A stretch of DNA of 6,992 nt from an uncultured Ruminococcus sp. GTDB taxonomy: Bacteria > Bacillota > Clostridia > Oscillospirales > Ruminococcaceae. Shown one piece after another: positions 5,974 to 6,992 of the stretch. The DNA lies in the NCBI GenBank assembly GCA_900319195.1, contig ONNL01000035.1, forward strand, positions 1-6,992, written 5' to 3'. Position numbers and translations under genes: made by a program. The stretch's first letter is position 1. Every line of letters begins with the position of its first letter. The notes beneath the pieces were generated by a model, which made no database searches, was not told where the DNA came from, and saw only the letters and a program-made list of their open reading frames with translations.

Positions 5974-6615
5974 TCATTTCATCTTGGTCTTATAGAACAT
6001 CCACACGAATTCCACCGCGCCTATGCCGATGAATGAGAGCATAGTCTTCATGGTAGGCTTTTTCACCTTAAACCGCGTAATAAAGGCGATCGCAATTAGG
6101 AACAAGGCAATTCCGTAGACATTGTCGAAATACTCAATGCCTATATCCTTGCGGAAGCTGTAAAGCAGAGGCAGGATAAGCGAAACGCTCGTGACTGGCA
6201 GACCCTCGTAGACCTTGCGGACGTCGTCAGTCGTTTTCTGTCTTGTCTCCTCGGCAACGTTGAAGTAAGCGAGCCTTATTACCGCGCATAGCGGAAATAG
6301 TATGAGCACAGGGACATCGAGCCACGTGTCCATTCCTATCGAATAGCCGATAACGGCAGGAAGTACGCCGAAGCATACAAGGTCGCAGAGCGAATCTATC
6401 TGTATTCCGAATTTCTTTTCGGATTCTGTTCTGTTCTTTTTTGTACGGGCTACCTTCCCGTCAAACATATCGCAGAGTCCCGATATCATCAAGCAAGCCA
6501 TAGCGTAAGTCGGGTGCGGTGTACCGCTTTCGCCGAGACAGAAGAAAATACCGAGACATGATGAAACAAGGCTGAGATATGTAAGAATAACAGTATAGCT
6601 ATAATATCCTATCAT
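5974..6615 (-). CDS. pssA: CDP-alcohol phosphatidyltransferase, probably phosphatidylserine synthase
   Basis: A 213-residue integral membrane enzyme of the CDP-alcohol phosphatidyltransferase family. PssA joins CDP-diacylglycerol and L-serine to give phosphatidylserine and CMP. The catalytic signature is D49-x2-D52-G53-x2-A56-R57, then G70-x3-D74-x3-D78. Between R57 and G70 there are 12 residues rather than the usual 8, so the loop carries a four-residue insertion rich in Lys/Glu. The RLAYFNV stretch (114-120) and the EGLP motif (137-140) fit bacterial type II PssA better than PgsA. Hydrophobic segments lie near 8-27, 37-48, 77-95, 100-113, 142-152, 166-180 and 191-207. The start is weakly supported (GGGG at 6625-6628, nine bases before the ATG). 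It has its own promoter and converges on the GTPase operon. Another CDP-alcohol acceptor (inositol phosphate or glycerol phosphate) is possible but less likely. Confidence 0.85.
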   Translation of the reverse strand: MIGYYSYTVILTYLSLVSSCLGIFFCLGESGTPHPTYAMACLMISGLCDMFDGKVARTKKNRTESEKKFGIQIDSLCDLVCFGVLPAVIGYSIGMDTWLDVPVLILFPLCAVIRLAYFNVAEETRQKTTDDVRKVYEGLPVTSVSLILPLLYSFRKDIGIEYFDNVYGIALFLIAIAFITRFKVKKPTMKTMLSFIGIGAVEFVWMFYKTKMK

Positions 6616-6629
6616 TAAATAATACCCCG

Positions 6630-6660
6630 ATCAATTCATTCATTGATGTATATACAATCA
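6630..6660. promoter_or_regulatory. Possible operator sites at the pssA transcription start
   Basis: Two adjacent dyads lie between the -10 box and the start codon. ATCAAT-6-ATTGAT has perfect 6 bp arms (6630-6647). GTATATAC is a perfect 8 bp palindrome (6648-6655), flanked by TGAT and, one base displaced, ATCA. A repressor bound here would block transcription of the lipid gene. The arms are short and AT-rich, so chance is a real alternative. Confidence 0.3.
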
Positions 6661-6688
6661 TTATATCACAGATGCTCCCGTTTTTCAA
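6660..6688 (-). promoter_or_regulatory. Sigma-A promoter of the pssA-like gene
   Basis: On the minus strand TTGAAA (6683-6688) and a perfect TATAAT (6660-6665) are spaced by 17 bp. Transcription would start near 6653, giving a leader of about 38 bases. That leader begins at a GTATATAC palindrome (6648-6655) and contains the inverted repeat ATCAAT-6-ATTGAT (6630-6647). Confidence 0.8.
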
Positions 6689-6756
6689 GACCTATATGCA
6701 ATTTTTTATGTTTCTAAACAATTTTTTTCATATTTGAAATAGTTTATCGTAATACT

Positions 6757-6790
6757 ATAGCAAACGACAAAAGTTTTTGGAGTTTGCTAT
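6757..6790. repeat. Inverted repeat, 9 bp arms
   Basis: ATAGCAAAC (6757-6765) and GTTTGCTAT (6782-6790) are exact reverse complements around a 16-base centre. No T run follows on either strand, so it is not a standard terminator. It lies 32 bp from a second, longer dyad. Confidence 0.75.
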
Positions 6791-6821
6791 TTGCCGATTG
6801 CAGGGCACTTTAAATCATTTT

Positions 6822-6860
6822 TTATAGTCAACGTCGAATTATTTTTGACGTTGACTATAA
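6822..6860. repeat. Perfect 14 bp inverted repeat
   Basis: The arms 6822-6835 (TTATAGTCAACGTC) and 6847-6860 are exact reverse complements with an 11-base, T-rich loop. As RNA on either strand it would be a stable hairpin. The downstream flank is TATATG on the plus strand and AAAATG on the minus strand, so the poly-U tail of an intrinsic terminator is missing. It may be an operator, a transcript-end structure of an upstream minus-strand gene, or part of a small dispersed element. Confidence 0.85.
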
Positions 6861-6879
6861 TATATGAGCCTATATGTGT

Positions 6880-6990
6880 TTATTCGTGAGTTGACTCTCT
6901 GAGATAGAGGCTTTCTCGGATTTCGTGCCTGAAGGCTTTGCTTAAATTTTCTCCCCATACAGCACTCGTAAAGACTGACCGTCTTTCGTA
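6880..6990 (-). CDS. Possible C-terminal end of a gene entering from the right edge
   Basis: A minus-strand frame is open from the right edge for 36 codons to a TAA at 6880-6882. Its end reads FRHEIRESLYLRESTHE. The residue mix is charged and plausible for protein, and the gene would end just before the 14 bp hairpin at 6822-6860, as a transcript-end structure might. But 36 open codons can occur by chance and I do not recognise the sequence. A second minus-strand frame also runs in from the edge and stops at 6942. Confidence 0.2.
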   Translation of the reverse strand, partial: YERRSVFTSAVWGENLSKAFRHEIRESLYLRESTHE

Positions 6991-6992
6991 AC

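Larger units (their letters stand above)
6616..6992. other. AT-rich region upstream of the pssA-like gene
   Basis: This holds the pssA promoter (6660-6688), two inverted repeats (6757-6790 and 6822-6860) and, at the right edge, a possible end of another minus-strand gene (6880-6990). Between about 6690 and 6756 I see only AT-rich sequence with A and T tracts and no nameable site. No tRNA, riboswitch or mobile element is recognisable. Confidence 0.6.

Noticed and set aside
5123..5977. 284-codon minus-strand reading frame opposite the second operon gene
   Set aside because: The plus-strand gene here has a P-loop, a conserved C-terminal pattern and a strong ribosome binding site. The antisense frame has no motif, and its start overlaps the end of the pssA-like gene and the terminator hairpin.
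6822..6860. Intrinsic terminator
   Set aside because: The stem is strong, but neither strand has a T run after it, so it is listed only as an inverted repeat.

Overview
The window looks like chromosomal DNA from a Firmicute of class Clostridia, possibly a Ruminococcus-like gut bacterium; the genus is a guess. The clues are strong AGGAGG-type ribosome binding sites, sigma-A promoters with exact TATAAT boxes and 17 bp spacers, AT-rich intergenic DNA between coding DNA of moderate GC, and PPK and PssA proteins with features I associate with clostridial family members. No rRNA, tRNA, CRISPR array or insertion sequence was seen.

Layout from left to right. (1) Positions 1-3133, minus strand: a two-gene unit, a uridine-kinase-like nucleoside kinase (2213-3133) followed 47 bp later by polyphosphate kinase ppk1 (2165 running off the left edge). 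Both are probably read from a promoter at 3169-3197. (2) Positions 3134-3751: an intergenic region of about 620 bp with two divergent promoters, a short plus-strand reading frame that looks like the tail of a decayed gene, a dispersed repeat, and a perfect inverted repeat over the -35 box of the right-hand promoter. (3) Positions 3752-5848, plus strand: a two-gene operon. The first gene is a G3E GTPase of the CobW/COG0523 metal-chaperone family with a very large histidine-rich insert. The second is a diverged CobW-like P-loop protein that has lost the CxCC metal motif and carries a C-terminal domain resembling the end of the TIGR03943/DUF1980 (YcgQ-like) proteins. (4) Positions 5849-5973: a convergent intergenic region with a second copy of the dispersed repeat and a strong hairpin. 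(5) Positions 5974-6615, minus strand: a CDP-alcohol phosphatidyltransferase, probably phosphatidylserine synthase, with its own promoter. (6) Positions 6616-6992: AT-rich DNA with two notable inverted repeats and possibly the end of another minus-strand gene at the right edge.

How the genes may work together. The left unit joins nucleoside salvage to ATP/polyphosphate metabolism. The central operon is probably a metal-handling system, most likely for zinc or another transition metal: the first protein would store metal and deliver it with GTP hydrolysis, and the second may be a partner. The pssA-like gene is a separate housekeeping lipid gene. The part most worth following up is the central operon, because of the domain fusion in its second gene and the candidate operator in front of it.
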